DNA from: Thalassospira mesophila
Lineage (GTDB): Bacteria; Pseudomonadota; Alphaproteobacteria; Rhodospirillales; Thalassospiraceae
NCBI RefSeq assembly: GCF_002115755.1
Contig: NZ_JFKA01000007.1
Coordinates: 144,189 to 208,188, forward strand
Direction of reading: 5' to 3'
Length of the DNA: 64,000 nucleotides
The notes below the pieces were generated by a model, which was not told the DNA's origin, searched no databases, and saw only the letters and a list, made by a program, of their open reading frames with translations. Position numbers and translations under genes: made by a program. This document shows positions 36,974 to 45,854 of this stretch, in pieces (the stretch's first letter is position 1; the number at the start of each line of letters is the position of its first letter).

Positions 36974-37366
36974 ATGCAGTTTCGCTCCCGTTATCGCAGC
37001 ACATCACCCGTCATCGGGCTGACGCCGCTGATTGATGTTGTCTTCATCCTGTTGGTGTTTTTTATGCTGGCGTCGAGTTTTCTTGACTGGCGCGGGTATG
37101 AAATGTCGGTCTCGGTACAAAATAAATCGGCAAGCGTTTCTGCCGATAACCCGCCCGCTTTGGTGCGAATTGACGGCGCTGGTGCGATTACCATCAATGG
37201 TAATGTTGTGCCGCTTGATACTTTGCCCGCCCGCTTGCAACGCGACTATGCGGGGGCGCAGGTGCATTTGCAGCCGGTAAATGGTGCGAAATTGCAAATT
37301 CTGGTGCATGTGATGGATGTGCTGGGCCGGGGCGGTATTCACAATGTGGATTTGATCGAACAATGA
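36974..37366 (+). CDS. exbD: ExbD-type protein, first copy
   Basis: 130 residues from the ATG at 36974. One N-terminal membrane helix with the proton-carrying Asp in LTPLIDVVFILLVFFML, then a periplasmic domain. Partner of ExbB in energising TonB. Its last four bases overlap the start of a second exbD (ATGA), a sign of translational coupling. Confidence 0.93.
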   Translation: MQFRSRYRSTSPVIGLTPLIDVVFILLVFFMLASSFLDWRGYEMSVSVQNKSASVSADNPPALVRIDGAGAITINGNVVPLDTLPARLQRDYAGAQVHLQPVNGAKLQILVHVMDVLGRGGIHNVDLIEQ

Positions 37367-37767
37367 AACGGCGCATTCAAATCACCGACGACACCATGGC
37401 GCAGGAACCGATGTTGCCGTTGATCAATATTGTGTTTTTGTTGCTGATCTTTTTTATGATTGCGGGCAGCCTGCAAAAACTGGGGCCGTTTGATGTCAAC
37501 CCGCCAGCCAGTGTGGATGCCAGCGAAAAAGACGACGAAACCGTTGTTTTGTGGGTCGATAAAACCGGCAAACTTGGTGTGGATGATAAAAGCGGGCCAT
37601 TAGCCAACATTACCGGTTTGTTGCCTGCCAATTTTCAGGATCATCCAATAGAAATTCGTGCTGATCGGGAAACCGACGGGCAGATGGTCGTCGCATTGTT
37701 AAAGCGCCTACAGGAACTGGGTGTCGACAAGGTTCAATTGATGACAGCCAGTCAAGCGCAGGATTAA
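37363..37767 (+). CDS. exbD: ExbD-type protein, second copy
   Basis: 134 residues. The same architecture as its neighbour, but the membrane helix reads [18 protein letters not shown]: the essential Asp is replaced by Asn. It is well diverged from the first copy. It may form mixed complexes with it and so lack its own proton carrier. Translationally coupled by a 4-bp overlap; tonB begins ten bases later. Confidence 0.9.
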   Translation: MKRRIQITDDTMAQEPMLPLINIVFLLLIFFMIAGSLQKLGPFDVNPPASVDASEKDDETVVLWVDKTGKLGVDDKSGPLANITGLLPANFQDHPIEIRADRETDGQMVVALLKRLQELGVDKVQLMTASQAQD

Positions 37768-37777
37768 CGGAAGTTCG

Positions 37778-38785
37778 ATGTCCAAGCGAAGTGACTTTTT
37801 AATTGCCACCGCGCTGACCGGCATGGTGCTGGCCGGAGGTGTTGTCTTGGCAACCCCTGCACCCGAGCCCTCGGGTTGGGGCGGGGCGGGTGCTGTGCAA
37901 AGTGTCAGCATTTCGTTGGGCAGTGGTCAGGCCACCAGTGGCAACGATAGCGACCCTGACGAAAGTGCCAGTGCCGATGTGGATAACCGCAAGGGCGAGG
38001 AAGATGCACAGCCAGCCCCTGAAATCAGTGAGCCGGAACCGGTACCTGAAGCGGAACCGGAACCCGAAGTGGTACCTGAACCGGTTATGGAGCCAGAACC
38101 AGAACCCGAGCCGGTGGTTGAACCTGAGCCTGAGCCGGTGGTTGAGCCCGAGCCTGTCCCCGAGGTGAAACCTGAACCGATCCCTGAGCCGGTGAAAGAA
38201 CCGGAAGTCAAACCGGAGCTAAAACCGGAACTTGCGGCAATTGTGCCGCCGAAAGTTAAACCCAAGCCGCCAGTAAAGCCCAAGCCGAAACCGGTGCCAA
38301 AACCCCAGGCTGTCGTCAAACCAAAGCCAACCTCGGCCCCGCCCAAAGAGGCCCCACGCCCGGTGACCGACACACGGCCGACACAGGGCGCACAGTTTAA
38401 TTCGCAGAAATCGGATGGTACCACAGGGATCAAAACCAAAAGCCAGGCGGCGAGTTCGGCATCGGGCAGCGGCGGGGGGGCGGCATTAAGCAAGGCAAAG
38501 TTTGTCGATTATCAGTCGTCTGTGGTGCAAACCCTGATGCGCTATCGCGAATATCCCTCCGCCGCGCGCAGGCGCGGGATTGAAGGGCGTAATACGGTGC
38601 TTTTGGTGATTGAACGCGATGGTTCGGTTTCGTTGATTAAAATGGTGCAGGAAAGCGGCAATCGCCTGTTAGACCGGGCAACCGAAAAAATGATCGAACG
38701 GGTCAAACGGTTTCCGCCGTTTCCTGATGATCTTGAACTGGAACGCATGACATTGCGGGTGCCGCTGATTTACGATTTGCGTTAA
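37778..38785 (+). CDS. tonB: TonB energy transducer
   Basis: 335 residues. An N-terminal membrane anchor ([19 protein letters not shown]) precedes a long Glu-Pro stretch (about 85-150), a Lys-Pro stretch (about 155-190) that spans the periplasm, and a C-terminal TonB domain with [19 protein letters not shown] and RFPPFPDDL. It transmits inner-membrane energy to outer-membrane receptors, most obviously the one at 42371. Last gene of the exbB operon. Confidence 0.93.
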   Translation: MSKRSDFLIATALTGMVLAGGVVLATPAPEPSGWGGAGAVQSVSISLGSGQATSGNDSDPDESASADVDNRKGEEDAQPAPEISEPEPVPEAEPEPEVVPEPVMEPEPEPEPVVEPEPEPVVEPEPVPEVKPEPIPEPVKEPEVKPELKPELAAIVPPKVKPKPPVKPKPKPVPKPQAVVKPKPTSAPPKEAPRPVTDTRPTQGAQFNSQKSDGTTGIKTKSQAASSASGSGGGAALSKAKFVDYQSSVVQTLMRYREYPSAARRRGIEGRNTVLLVIERDGSVSLIKMVQESGNRLLDRATEKMIERVKRFPPFPDDLELERMTLRVPLIYDLR

Positions 38786-38812
38786 ACATTTGATCGCGTA
38801 TATGGCGATAAC

Positions 38813-38852
38813 AAAAAACGGCCCGGCAACAATTTGCCGGGCCGTTTTTTTA
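38813..38852. terminator. bidirectional terminator between tonB and the DUF2218 gene
   Basis: AAAAAACGGCCCGGCA pairs with TGCCGGGCCGTTTTTT around ACAATT; T-runs on both strands serve the two converging operons. Confidence 0.93.
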
Positions 38853-38875
38853 TGGGCGGTTGGGGCGCAACTGTA

Positions 38876-39178
38876 TCAAGGTGCGGTGTCGTCGGCGTGG
38901 TCTTGCCAGTGATAATCAAGGGTTTCGCGCCAGGCAAAACGATCCAGATGGTCAATGATAACCCCTTTCATGCGCGCAATACCCTCGGCGTTGGCTGATT
39001 GCCCGATAAAGGTGAGGCCATCGTCAGAAGCGATGATCTGGCAGGGGCCGGTGGGAAAGCTGACATCGCCTGTGGTGGCGTTAAATTTTACGGGCACCTT
39101 GTGGGCAAAATGTTTGCAAAGCTGTTGCAGGTATTTCGCCGCGTGGGCGGTTTTAACTGTGCCTGTGGTGTGAAACAT
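38876..39178 (-). CDS. DUF2218 protein of the siderophore ABC operon
   Basis: 100 residues from the ATG at 39178, which overlaps the stop of the ATPase gene as TGATG. DUF2218 core: AAKYLQQLCKHFAHKVPV, FPTGPCQIIA and HLDRFAWRETLDYHW. The family is commonly found beside ferric-siderophore transport genes, and its His/Cys content suggests a role in handling iron or its reduction; this is inference. Last gene of the operon. Confidence 0.88.
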   Translation of the reverse strand: MFHTTGTVKTAHAAKYLQQLCKHFAHKVPVKFNATTGDVSFPTGPCQIIASDDGLTFIGQSANAEGIARMKGVIIDHLDRFAWRETLDYHWQDHADDTAP

Positions 39179-39978
39179 CAGTTTTCCAGTGTTTGGCCGG
39201 GGGGCGATGACAGCCGATCGACAATCACAAAAGGGGTGCCGCGCGAACAATATTCAATGCGACCATCGACCTGATAGGCATCACGCAAGCGTTGGGGCGT
39301 CATAACGTTTTGGGCGCAATCACTGGCCAGAACGGCACCATTGCCAAACAAAACAATATGGTCGCAATGACGCAGGGCCAGATTAATGTCGTGCAGGGCC
39401 ATCAGGGCCAGCCCCCGTTGCTGGCGGGCAATGCGGCGCACCACATCCAGCACACGAAGCTGCCAGCGCAAATCAAGCGCGCTGGTGGGTTCGTCAAGCA
39501 GCATGATATCGGGCGCGCGGACAATAACCTGTGCCAGCCCCACCATTTGCCGTTGCCCGCCCGACATCTGGTTTAAGGCCTGAAAGGCCAGACTGGTGAT
39601 GCCAAGCTGTTCAAACGTGGCTTCAGCAAAGGCCTGTGCCGCATTGTGGGCCAGATCGGGTCGAACAGCCCTGCAGGCTGACAACACCGCCTCATAGGCG
39701 ACAAGGCTGGTGCCCTGGGGCAGGGATTGTGGCAAATAGCCAATATGGCGGGCACGGGTTTGGTGGGCCATGCGGTTAATTTCGGCACCGTTTAATTTGG
39801 CCGAACCACCATATTTGTTTAACCCGGCTAGGGCGCGCAAAAAGCTGGATTTGCCAACCCCGTTAGGGCCAAGCACCCCAATCAGTGCGCCGGGCGCAAA
39901 GGCGGGCAGGGAAATGTGCGTTAAAACCTGTTTGTTGCCATAGGCAATCGACAGATCATCTATAATCAGTTCTGTCAT
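39178..39978 (-). CDS. iron-complex ABC transporter ATPase (FecE/FepC type)
   Basis: 266 residues. Walker A GPNGVGKSS, signature MSGGQRQ, Walker B IMLLDEPTS, and switch His in ALHDINLALRHCD. It drives uptake of an iron chelate through the FecCD permease whose gene ends five bases upstream. The C-terminal 30 residues include a Cys. Confidence 0.94.
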   Translation of the reverse strand: MTELIIDDLSIAYGNKQVLTHISLPAFAPGALIGVLGPNGVGKSSFLRALAGLNKYGGSAKLNGAEINRMAHQTRARHIGYLPQSLPQGTSLVAYEAVLSACRAVRPDLAHNAAQAFAEATFEQLGITSLAFQALNQMSGGQRQMVGLAQVIVRAPDIMLLDEPTSALDLRWQLRVLDVVRRIARQQRGLALMALHDINLALRHCDHIVLFGNGAVLASDCAQNVMTPQRLRDAYQVDGRIEYCSRGTPFVIVDRLSSPPGQTLEN

Positions 39979-39983
39979 ATCCC

Positions 39984-41117
39984 TTACCCCCGCCGTTTTT
40001 GTGACAATAACAACGCCAGAAACAGTGGAATGCCGATCAGGGCGGTAACGATGCCATCGGGGATCAAAATACCCGGCACGATATGTTTGCTGACCAGTGA
40101 CGCCATCGATAATATGAACGCCCCGGCCAGAACGCTGCCGGGGATGTAAAACCTGTGGTCCTCGCCAAAGGCCAGTCGCGAAATATGCGGCCCGACCAGC
40201 CCGACAAAGCCGATAACCCCGGTGAAGGCCACGGCAACGGCGGTTAAAACACTAACCCGTAGCAAAACCAGCAATCGCAGACGTTCAACCGGCACACCAA
40301 AGCTGCGCGCATAGTCTTCGCCCCCGCGAAGGGCCGTCATTTTCCAGACATGGCGCATGGCAAGCGGCAGGCAGGTTGCCAAAACAACGGAAACGATAAT
40401 GATTTTTTCCCAACTGGCGCGCGCCAGGCTGCCCATTGTCCAGAACACGATCTGTTGCAGGCTGTCGCTATTGGCAACAAACTGGATAAGGGACACCAGC
40501 GCGTTCAAGGCAAAAACCAGCGCAATGCCAAACAGCACAATGGTATCGACACTGGCCCCATATGCCTTGGCCAAAAACTGGATCGCACCCAGGGCAATGA
40601 TGGCCCCGGCAAAGGCACATATGGGCACGGCATAGTTTTCGGGCAGGCCAAAACTCAGGTTAAACACAATCGCCAGCGATGCGCCCAGTGTGGCCGCATG
40701 CATGATGCCCAGCGTAGACGGGCTTGCCAGCGGGTTGTTTAGCACCGTTTGCATTTCTGCCCCCGCCAACCCCAGGGACGCGCCGATGACCACGGCCATC
40801 AGGGCAAAGGGCAGGCGTACACTGTAAATAATCACATGGGTGGCGGGGTCCAGACCAGCGGGGTCAATCAGCCCGCCAATAACATCGCCAACAGAAAGAA
40901 GTGCCGGGCCCGTCATGATATTGACCACAACTGATACCAGCAACGCCACCAGCAATACAGACAGCCAGATCACGCGGCGCAAGATGAAACGGCGATATTG
41001 CGACGATAACCCAGCCGACTTTGGTTGCGCGTTGGGCGCATGGTGGTGGTGTTGCCCTGCCGTGGGGTGATGCCCCGGAACGTCTGGTTGTTGCGCCGGA
41101 TGTATCGGGTGGTTCAT
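39984..41117 (-). CDS. iron-complex ABC permease (FecCD type) with His-rich N-terminus
   Basis: 377 residues from the ATG at 41117, which overlaps the binding-protein stop as TGATG. About ten membrane helices of the FecCD family, with GASLGLAGAEMQTVLNNPLA and FVGLVGPHISRLAFGEDHR typical. The roughly 45-residue cytoplasmic N-terminus is rich in His and Pro (HHPTAGQHHHHAPN), not usual for the family. One permease gene only, so it probably works as a homodimer. Confidence 0.93.
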   Translation of the reverse strand: MNHPIHPAQQPDVPGHHPTAGQHHHHAPNAQPKSAGLSSQYRRFILRRVIWLSVLLVALLVSVVVNIMTGPALLSVGDVIGGLIDPAGLDPATHVIIYSVRLPFALMAVVIGASLGLAGAEMQTVLNNPLASPSTLGIMHAATLGASLAIVFNLSFGLPENYAVPICAFAGAIIALGAIQFLAKAYGASVDTIVLFGIALVFALNALVSLIQFVANSDSLQQIVFWTMGSLARASWEKIIIVSVVLATCLPLAMRHVWKMTALRGGEDYARSFGVPVERLRLLVLLRVSVLTAVAVAFTGVIGFVGLVGPHISRLAFGEDHRFYIPGSVLAGAFILSMASLVSKHIVPGILIPDGIVTALIGIPLFLALLLSQKRRG

Positions 41118-42274
41118 TGGGTCGCATCCCCGGCCGTGGTGCTGGTCCAATAGGTGCCGTTAAGGGCAACGGGCTGGAACCGGTCAAAATAGGTTTGCAG
41201 GGTTGCCTGTGGGTCCAGATCGGCGAACAGGTCGGGGTGGAACCATTTTGCCATTTGCTGAACGGCGGCAACATTCATTGGCGTATTATAAAAATGGTGC
41301 CAGATCGAATACAGATGGTCGTTATTGATGGCAGAAAGTTCTTCCATGCCAACGCGCCCGGTGGTGTGGCGCAGCGATGCTGCCGCCTGGTCCGGGTTTG
41401 CCATTGCGCCCAGGATGATGCGGTTGCCGTTATTATCAACATTGGCCGATCCAATGGCCGTGGCGATATAATAATCGGGCTGGCTGACCAGTAATTGCTC
41501 AATCGTGACAGTGCCGTGGGTGCCGGGGATAATCTCGCCAAAAATGTTGGTGCCACCGGCCCAGTCAATGAAGCGGCCCATCATCTGGTTGCCCATTGCC
41601 TCGCAACAGGTTTGGTCCAGCCCAACCCGGCTTTCCATAAATACCGTCGGGCGGTCTTTTACCTGGGCCAGCTTTTCATGCACCTTGGCCAAACCATCGG
41701 CGTAAAATGCCAAAAAGTTTTCGGCCTGTTGTTCCTTGCCCATTAAGGTGCCAAGCAGGCGAACACTTTTCGGTGTGTTCACCAGCGGGTCCTGACGAAA
41801 ATCAATGGCAACAACCGGTATGTTGGCCGCTGCCAGAGTATCGAGAATTTGCTGGTTGCGCGCGCTGGGGCCGTGGCCCCCGGTCAGGCCAAAGACGGCA
41901 ACATCGGGATGCAGGGAAATGGCTTTTTCAAGGTTAAAAGACTCCTCGCCGCTGCTGCCAATCAGCGGAATGTCATCAATCGCGGGGAATTTTTCCTGGT
42001 ACTGGGCATAGGTCGCCGGGTCCAGTTTTTTAAACTCGCCCATCATGCCTGCAATCCAGCGGACCGGGTCTTCTGTATCAAGAATACCGATGCTGGGCAA
42101 AAAGCGGCCTTCGCCCAAAATCATGTATTTAACTGGTACATTGACGGTCACTTCGTGCCCGGCAACGTCGGTCAGGGTGACCTGTTTTTGCGGCGCATCG
42201 GCGGCCTGTGATGATGTGTGAACAAAGCCAAATAACGTGGCGGCCAGGGCGATGGATTGCAGAATGTTTTTCAT
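41114..42274 (-). CDS. periplasmic iron-chelate binding protein
   Basis: 386 residues from the ATG at 42274. A signal peptide (to about residue 24) ends SSQAADA. A type III periplasmic binding protein: VTLTDVAGHEVTV near the start, PDVAVFGLTGGHG in the first lobe, a long connecting helix, and DYYIATAIG in the second. A Cys pair (QTCCEAMGNQ) and several Met/His line the centre. It delivers an iron complex to the FecCD permease. It follows the receptor gene after a hairpin. Confidence 0.92.
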   Translation of the reverse strand: MKNILQSIALAATLFGFVHTSSQAADAPQKQVTLTDVAGHEVTVNVPVKYMILGEGRFLPSIGILDTEDPVRWIAGMMGEFKKLDPATYAQYQEKFPAIDDIPLIGSSGEESFNLEKAISLHPDVAVFGLTGGHGPSARNQQILDTLAAANIPVVAIDFRQDPLVNTPKSVRLLGTLMGKEQQAENFLAFYADGLAKVHEKLAQVKDRPTVFMESRVGLDQTCCEAMGNQMMGRFIDWAGGTNIFGEIIPGTHGTVTIEQLLVSQPDYYIATAIGSANVDNNGNRIILGAMANPDQAAASLRHTTGRVGMEELSAINNDHLYSIWHHFYNTPMNVAAVQQMAKWFHPDLFADLDPQATLQTYFDRFQPVALNGTYWTSTTAGDATQ

Positions 42275-42304
42275 GGTCAAATCCGCGTGGTGATGTGGGG
42301 CAGG

Positions 42305-42353
42305 GCAAAACGCACAAACGGGCGACCCTGTAAAAGGGCCGCCCTTTGTGTGC
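42305..42353 (-). terminator. hairpin between receptor and binding-protein genes
   Basis: GCACACAAAGGGCGGCCC pairs imperfectly with GGGTCGCCCGTTTGTGC around TTTTACA, followed by GTTTTG on the minus strand. A partial terminator here would reduce ABC gene expression relative to the receptor. Confidence 0.5.
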
Positions 42354-42370
42354 CGGTATGGTGGATCGGG

Positions 42371-44401
42371 TTAGAACTTAACCTTGGCCGACAGCACAAA
42401 ACTGCGGCCGGGGTCCATATAGGGTTCGGTGCGGATGCTGTCGTATCCAGTCGTGGTGCGGTCGGTATAGGCACGGTCAAAAATGTTGTTGGCATCAACC
42501 CGCAGGGTTACAGCCTGTGACAACATCTCCGGCGTCCATTCGCCGTATAGGTTGGCAACAAAATAGGTGTCGATCGGTTCGGCACCGTATTTTTCCGGGT
42601 CATCGTTTTTCAACGCCAGTTCAGATGACATGCCGGCACGCAGGCCCAGATCATGCCATTCCTTGCCGGCATCGATGGTTATGATGTCGCCCAGCAAAAC
42701 GCCCTGCCATGCCGATGCGGTGCTAACCGGTGGGGCACCGTCGGAACGCACGATGGTGTGGGTATAGGTCGCCCGGATATAGGCGGTATCGAACTGATAC
42801 GTGCCCGACAGATTAATGCCGCGTGTGGCCAGATCGACGGTGGTTTGGCGGTCGGTGTCCGACAAATCGTGGGACCGTTCGATCCGGTTGTAAAACACAT
42901 TGCCATCAAGGGTCAGGCGGTCAAATGTAACCCGTGACCCTGCCTTGTAGTTAAACGACCGCGACGGAGCGAAACCGGCATAATCCCAGACACCGGAAAA
43001 GTTATAGATGTTGGATTCGCCAATCGGCAGGCCGCCAAAGGCCGTTCCGGCACCGCCATAAATTGTGGTGTTGGACAAAATATCGTATTCGGTATTCACA
43101 TTGCCCGACAGGCCTTGTTCGTCAAATTCGCTGCCGTCAATGCCGGTAAACCACTGGCGGTCAAACCGTCCGCCAAATGATGTCCGCCAGCGATCTGTCA
43201 GGTCCAGGCGTGCTTGCGAAAAGACGCCGATATTGGTTGATTTTTCGGTATAGCTACCAGCACGGGTGCCATTGTTATGGGTGCCGGTGGCTTCGTCGTG
43301 GTAAAAATCAATCCCGGTATTAACCTTGCCAATTCCGACATCAAAATTGTTGGCAGCCTTGCCATTCACGGTTTCGATTTCGGAATTGGTATGGAAAAAA
43401 CTGGCCCCGTTTTGCAGGTTGGGCACGTCGAGTTCTGATTTGCTGTAATTTAGCGACAATTCCGGGTCGAGCTGGCCATTGGGCATTTCATCAACATAAG
43501 AAACACCCATGGCTGTTTTTTTATACGAAATCCACTGCGCTCCCTGGCCACTGGTCAGCGCGCCAAAGTTGGGCCGCGACGGGCGTACACCTTCATCTTC
43601 CAGGTGGCTGGCAAAGGCTTCAAACCGTTCGCCGTCTTGGCCGTTAAGGGCAAATTTTCCCAAGCCGTTTTCACTGCCGTTGGCGGTTCCGTCTACCTTG
43701 TCGCCATTGCCATCGCGGTAATTGTTGGTGTTGTTGTTTTGCACATAGGCCAGTGCTTCAACCTTGTCGGTGCGCCCGGCCATGGTCAGCCATTCGCTAA
43801 AACCTTGCGAATTGGTGTCGTAGGCGATTTTGCCATAGCCGCCAAAGTTTTCGCCGGGTTCCAGAATGTCGCGGGCATCGCGGGTTTCATAGGCAATAGA
43901 CCCGCCAAGGGCACCCGGGCCGCTGTCAGCCGGGGCAACGCCGGTTTCAACATCAACCTTTTTTAACATGCCGGGGTCCATCACCGTGGTGCCAAGGTGA
44001 TGATAACTGGAATTGTTTTGCCGGGTGCCATCAATGGTGACGTTCAGTTTGGTGTCTTCGATACCTTGAACATAGGTTTTCTGCGTAACCGGGCTGGCCC
44101 CGCCAACATTAACCGCAGCATTGCCTGAAAACACATCTTTGAGGGTGCGCGGCGCAATTTTATCGAGCGTTTCGCTATCAAGGGTAATGCCGCCGGGCAG
44201 GGGCGGCGCTGTGCGCTCGCGGTCCGACGAAATTGTGATCGGCTCCAGTGTTGCGGCGTCGGTATCCTTGGTAGTGGCATCTTGTGCAAACGCGCCAGCG
44301 GGCAAGGCTGCCATGGCAACACCTGTTAACAGGGACGTGTGAAGCCAGCGTGAAACCGGCAAAATTTGGGTAAACAGCATCGGAAAATGGTGCTGCGGCA
44401 T
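42371..44401 (-). CDS. TonB-dependent outer-membrane iron-complex receptor
   Basis: 676 residues from the ATG at 44401, with GAGGG eight bases upstream. The frame is open further upstream but that part is not homologous. A signal peptide ends GAFAQ, followed by a TonB box (LEPITIS), a plug domain with TYVQGIEDTKLNVTIDG and GPGALGGSIAYET, and a 22-strand barrel ending in the required Phe (VLSAKVKF). The ligand (siderophore or heme) cannot be told. It heads the ABC transporter genes and faces the AraC regulator. Confidence 0.94.
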   Translation of the reverse strand: MPQHHFPMLFTQILPVSRWLHTSLLTGVAMAALPAGAFAQDATTKDTDAATLEPITISSDRERTAPPLPGGITLDSETLDKIAPRTLKDVFSGNAAVNVGGASPVTQKTYVQGIEDTKLNVTIDGTRQNNSSYHHLGTTVMDPGMLKKVDVETGVAPADSGPGALGGSIAYETRDARDILEPGENFGGYGKIAYDTNSQGFSEWLTMAGRTDKVEALAYVQNNNTNNYRDGNGDKVDGTANGSENGLGKFALNGQDGERFEAFASHLEDEGVRPSRPNFGALTSGQGAQWISYKKTAMGVSYVDEMPNGQLDPELSLNYSKSELDVPNLQNGASFFHTNSEIETVNGKAANNFDVGIGKVNTGIDFYHDEATGTHNNGTRAGSYTEKSTNIGVFSQARLDLTDRWRTSFGGRFDRQWFTGIDGSEFDEQGLSGNVNTEYDILSNTTIYGGAGTAFGGLPIGESNIYNFSGVWDYAGFAPSRSFNYKAGSRVTFDRLTLDGNVFYNRIERSHDLSDTDRQTTVDLATRGINLSGTYQFDTAYIRATYTHTIVRSDGAPPVSTASAWQGVLLGDIITIDAGKEWHDLGLRAGMSSELALKNDDPEKYGAEPIDTYFVANLYGEWTPEMLSQAVTLRVDANNIFDRAYTDRTTTGYDSIRTEPYMDPGRSFVLSAKVKF

Positions 44402-44438
44402 AATATGGTCCCTCAATCGATGATTAGTCTTTACCAAA

Positions 44439-44453
44439 TGCGAATGATTGTTA
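44439..44453 (-). promoter_or_regulatory. Fur-like box between receptor and AraC genes
   Basis: TGCGAATGATTGTTA fits TGATAAT-N-ATTATCA at 10 of 14 positions, 38 bases before the receptor start and on the 5' side of the divergent AraC gene. Weaker than the box at 29545, but placed as expected for iron control. Confidence 0.5.
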
Positions 44454-44567
44454 ATATTAATTTTTGCACAACGTCGCCAGCACATAGGCATTTGCAAAAT
44501 CATCGCTCCTATCTGCGAAAACGGCGGCGCGTCGTTTGCAGGGGCGGTGAACAGGGGAAAGACGAAA

Positions 44568-45584
44568 ATGACGACGCCGAAAATGCCAGAGCAACCTGCC
44601 CTGCGCCGGACACCATTGGATCGCGACAACATCACCGCCGCCACGCTGTGGCAAAATGGCGGGCAAAGCCGCCATGTGCGCGGGGATGAAGCTGGCCTGT
44701 TGCCTAATGACACGGTGCTAAAGGGGCGGTTGGTCAATGATCGTGCCCCGTCGCACTTTATGGTTCACACCACCGATACCGTGGCGATGCGCGATTTTGA
44801 GATTTCCAATCTGGTGCGCCCGGCGGTGACGGTGGCAATTGTTGTGGATGGCCAGGTGCAGGGCGCATTTGATGATGTGCCGTTTGATTTTGATGCCAGG
44901 CAGGGGGTGGTTGGCTATTTATGGGCGTTAAAACAGCCGGTAACGCTGACACGGCGTATTCCCAAACATAACCGGGTGCGCAAGGTGATGGTGACAGCAC
45001 AGTTTGACTGGATTGCACAAAGCCTTGGCAAGGATACCGGGCAAGATGCCGTGCGGGCGTTTTTATATGGCGATCACGGGCCGGTGCTCTGGCAACCGTC
45101 ACGGCGTGCGGTGGCGCTGGCCGAACAAATGCTGTATCCGCCGATTGAATTGCCGTTGTTTCGTGAAATTTACATTGAAAGCCGCGGGCTTGAAATTTTT
45201 GGCGAGGCGCTGCGTTCGGTTATGACAACGCCGCAGGTTGAACAAAACTGCAAGGCGGTTTCAGTGGATGTGTCAGACAAGGCACAGGACATTCGCGACC
45301 ATATCTTGCAGCATATTACAACCGGGTTGAATTTGCGTGATCTGGCCGCGACAATGAATATGAGCATCGCCCGCTTACAGCGGATCTTCAAAACGGCTTA
45401 TGGCACCACGGTAATGGATTTCATGCGTGAAACCCGCCTGCAAACCGCACGCGATGCCATGGACAAGGACGGCTTGACGATTGGCCAGGCGGCTTATCTG
45501 GCGGGGTATTCATCGCCCGCTAATTTTTCAACCGCCTTTAAACGGGTCTTTGGCATTTCGCCATCGGAAGCCCGCGAAAGATAA
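44568..45584 (+). CDS. AraC-family regulator of the iron receptor (PchR-like)
   Basis: 338 residues from the ATG at 44568, with AGGGGAAAGA upstream. C-terminal helix-turn-helix pair: LRDLAATMNMSIARLQRIF and IGQAAYLAGYSSPANFSTAF, then GISPSEARER. The N-terminal 230 residues resemble PchR/YbtA-type sensors that bind incoming siderophore. Divergent from the receptor gene, whose expression it likely activates when the ligand is present. Confidence 0.9.
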   Translation: MTTPKMPEQPALRRTPLDRDNITAATLWQNGGQSRHVRGDEAGLLPNDTVLKGRLVNDRAPSHFMVHTTDTVAMRDFEISNLVRPAVTVAIVVDGQVQGAFDDVPFDFDARQGVVGYLWALKQPVTLTRRIPKHNRVRKVMVTAQFDWIAQSLGKDTGQDAVRAFLYGDHGPVLWQPSRRAVALAEQMLYPPIELPLFREIYIESRGLEIFGEALRSVMTTPQVEQNCKAVSVDVSDKAQDIRDHILQHITTGLNLRDLAATMNMSIARLQRIFKTAYGTTVMDFMRETRLQTARDAMDKDGLTIGQAAYLAGYSSPANFSTAFKRVFGISPSEARER

Positions 45585-45854
45585 CCGGCAGGCAAAGAAG
45601 CCCCGCCCCATATTGCTGCACGATGCCGTCGTCGGGCCTTCTTGCCGGAAAAGGCCCGATTTAGCGGCGGTTTGCCGACGGAGCGAGGCGTTTGGTGCCT
45701 TGGCATATCCGGTGTCAACCTTTGCTAAAAATAACCTGATCGGGCGGATTGCAAAAATGGTGGCATTTGCCGATGAAATTCGCCAAAATCCACCCCTCGT
45801 TCGCAAAATTTTGCAATAAACCGCTAAAATAAGAACAAGTTAGGGGAAGACAGG

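Noticed and set aside
37927..38493. Gly/Ser-repeat protein antisense to tonB
   Set aside because: A mirror of the Glu-Pro and Lys-Pro codons of TonB; no start signals and no independent support.
45590..45854. Possible terminator or small gene before the first TRAP gene
   Set aside because: A bulged stem (CCGGCA...TGCCGG) exists but no T-run follows on either strand, and the short frames lack start signals.
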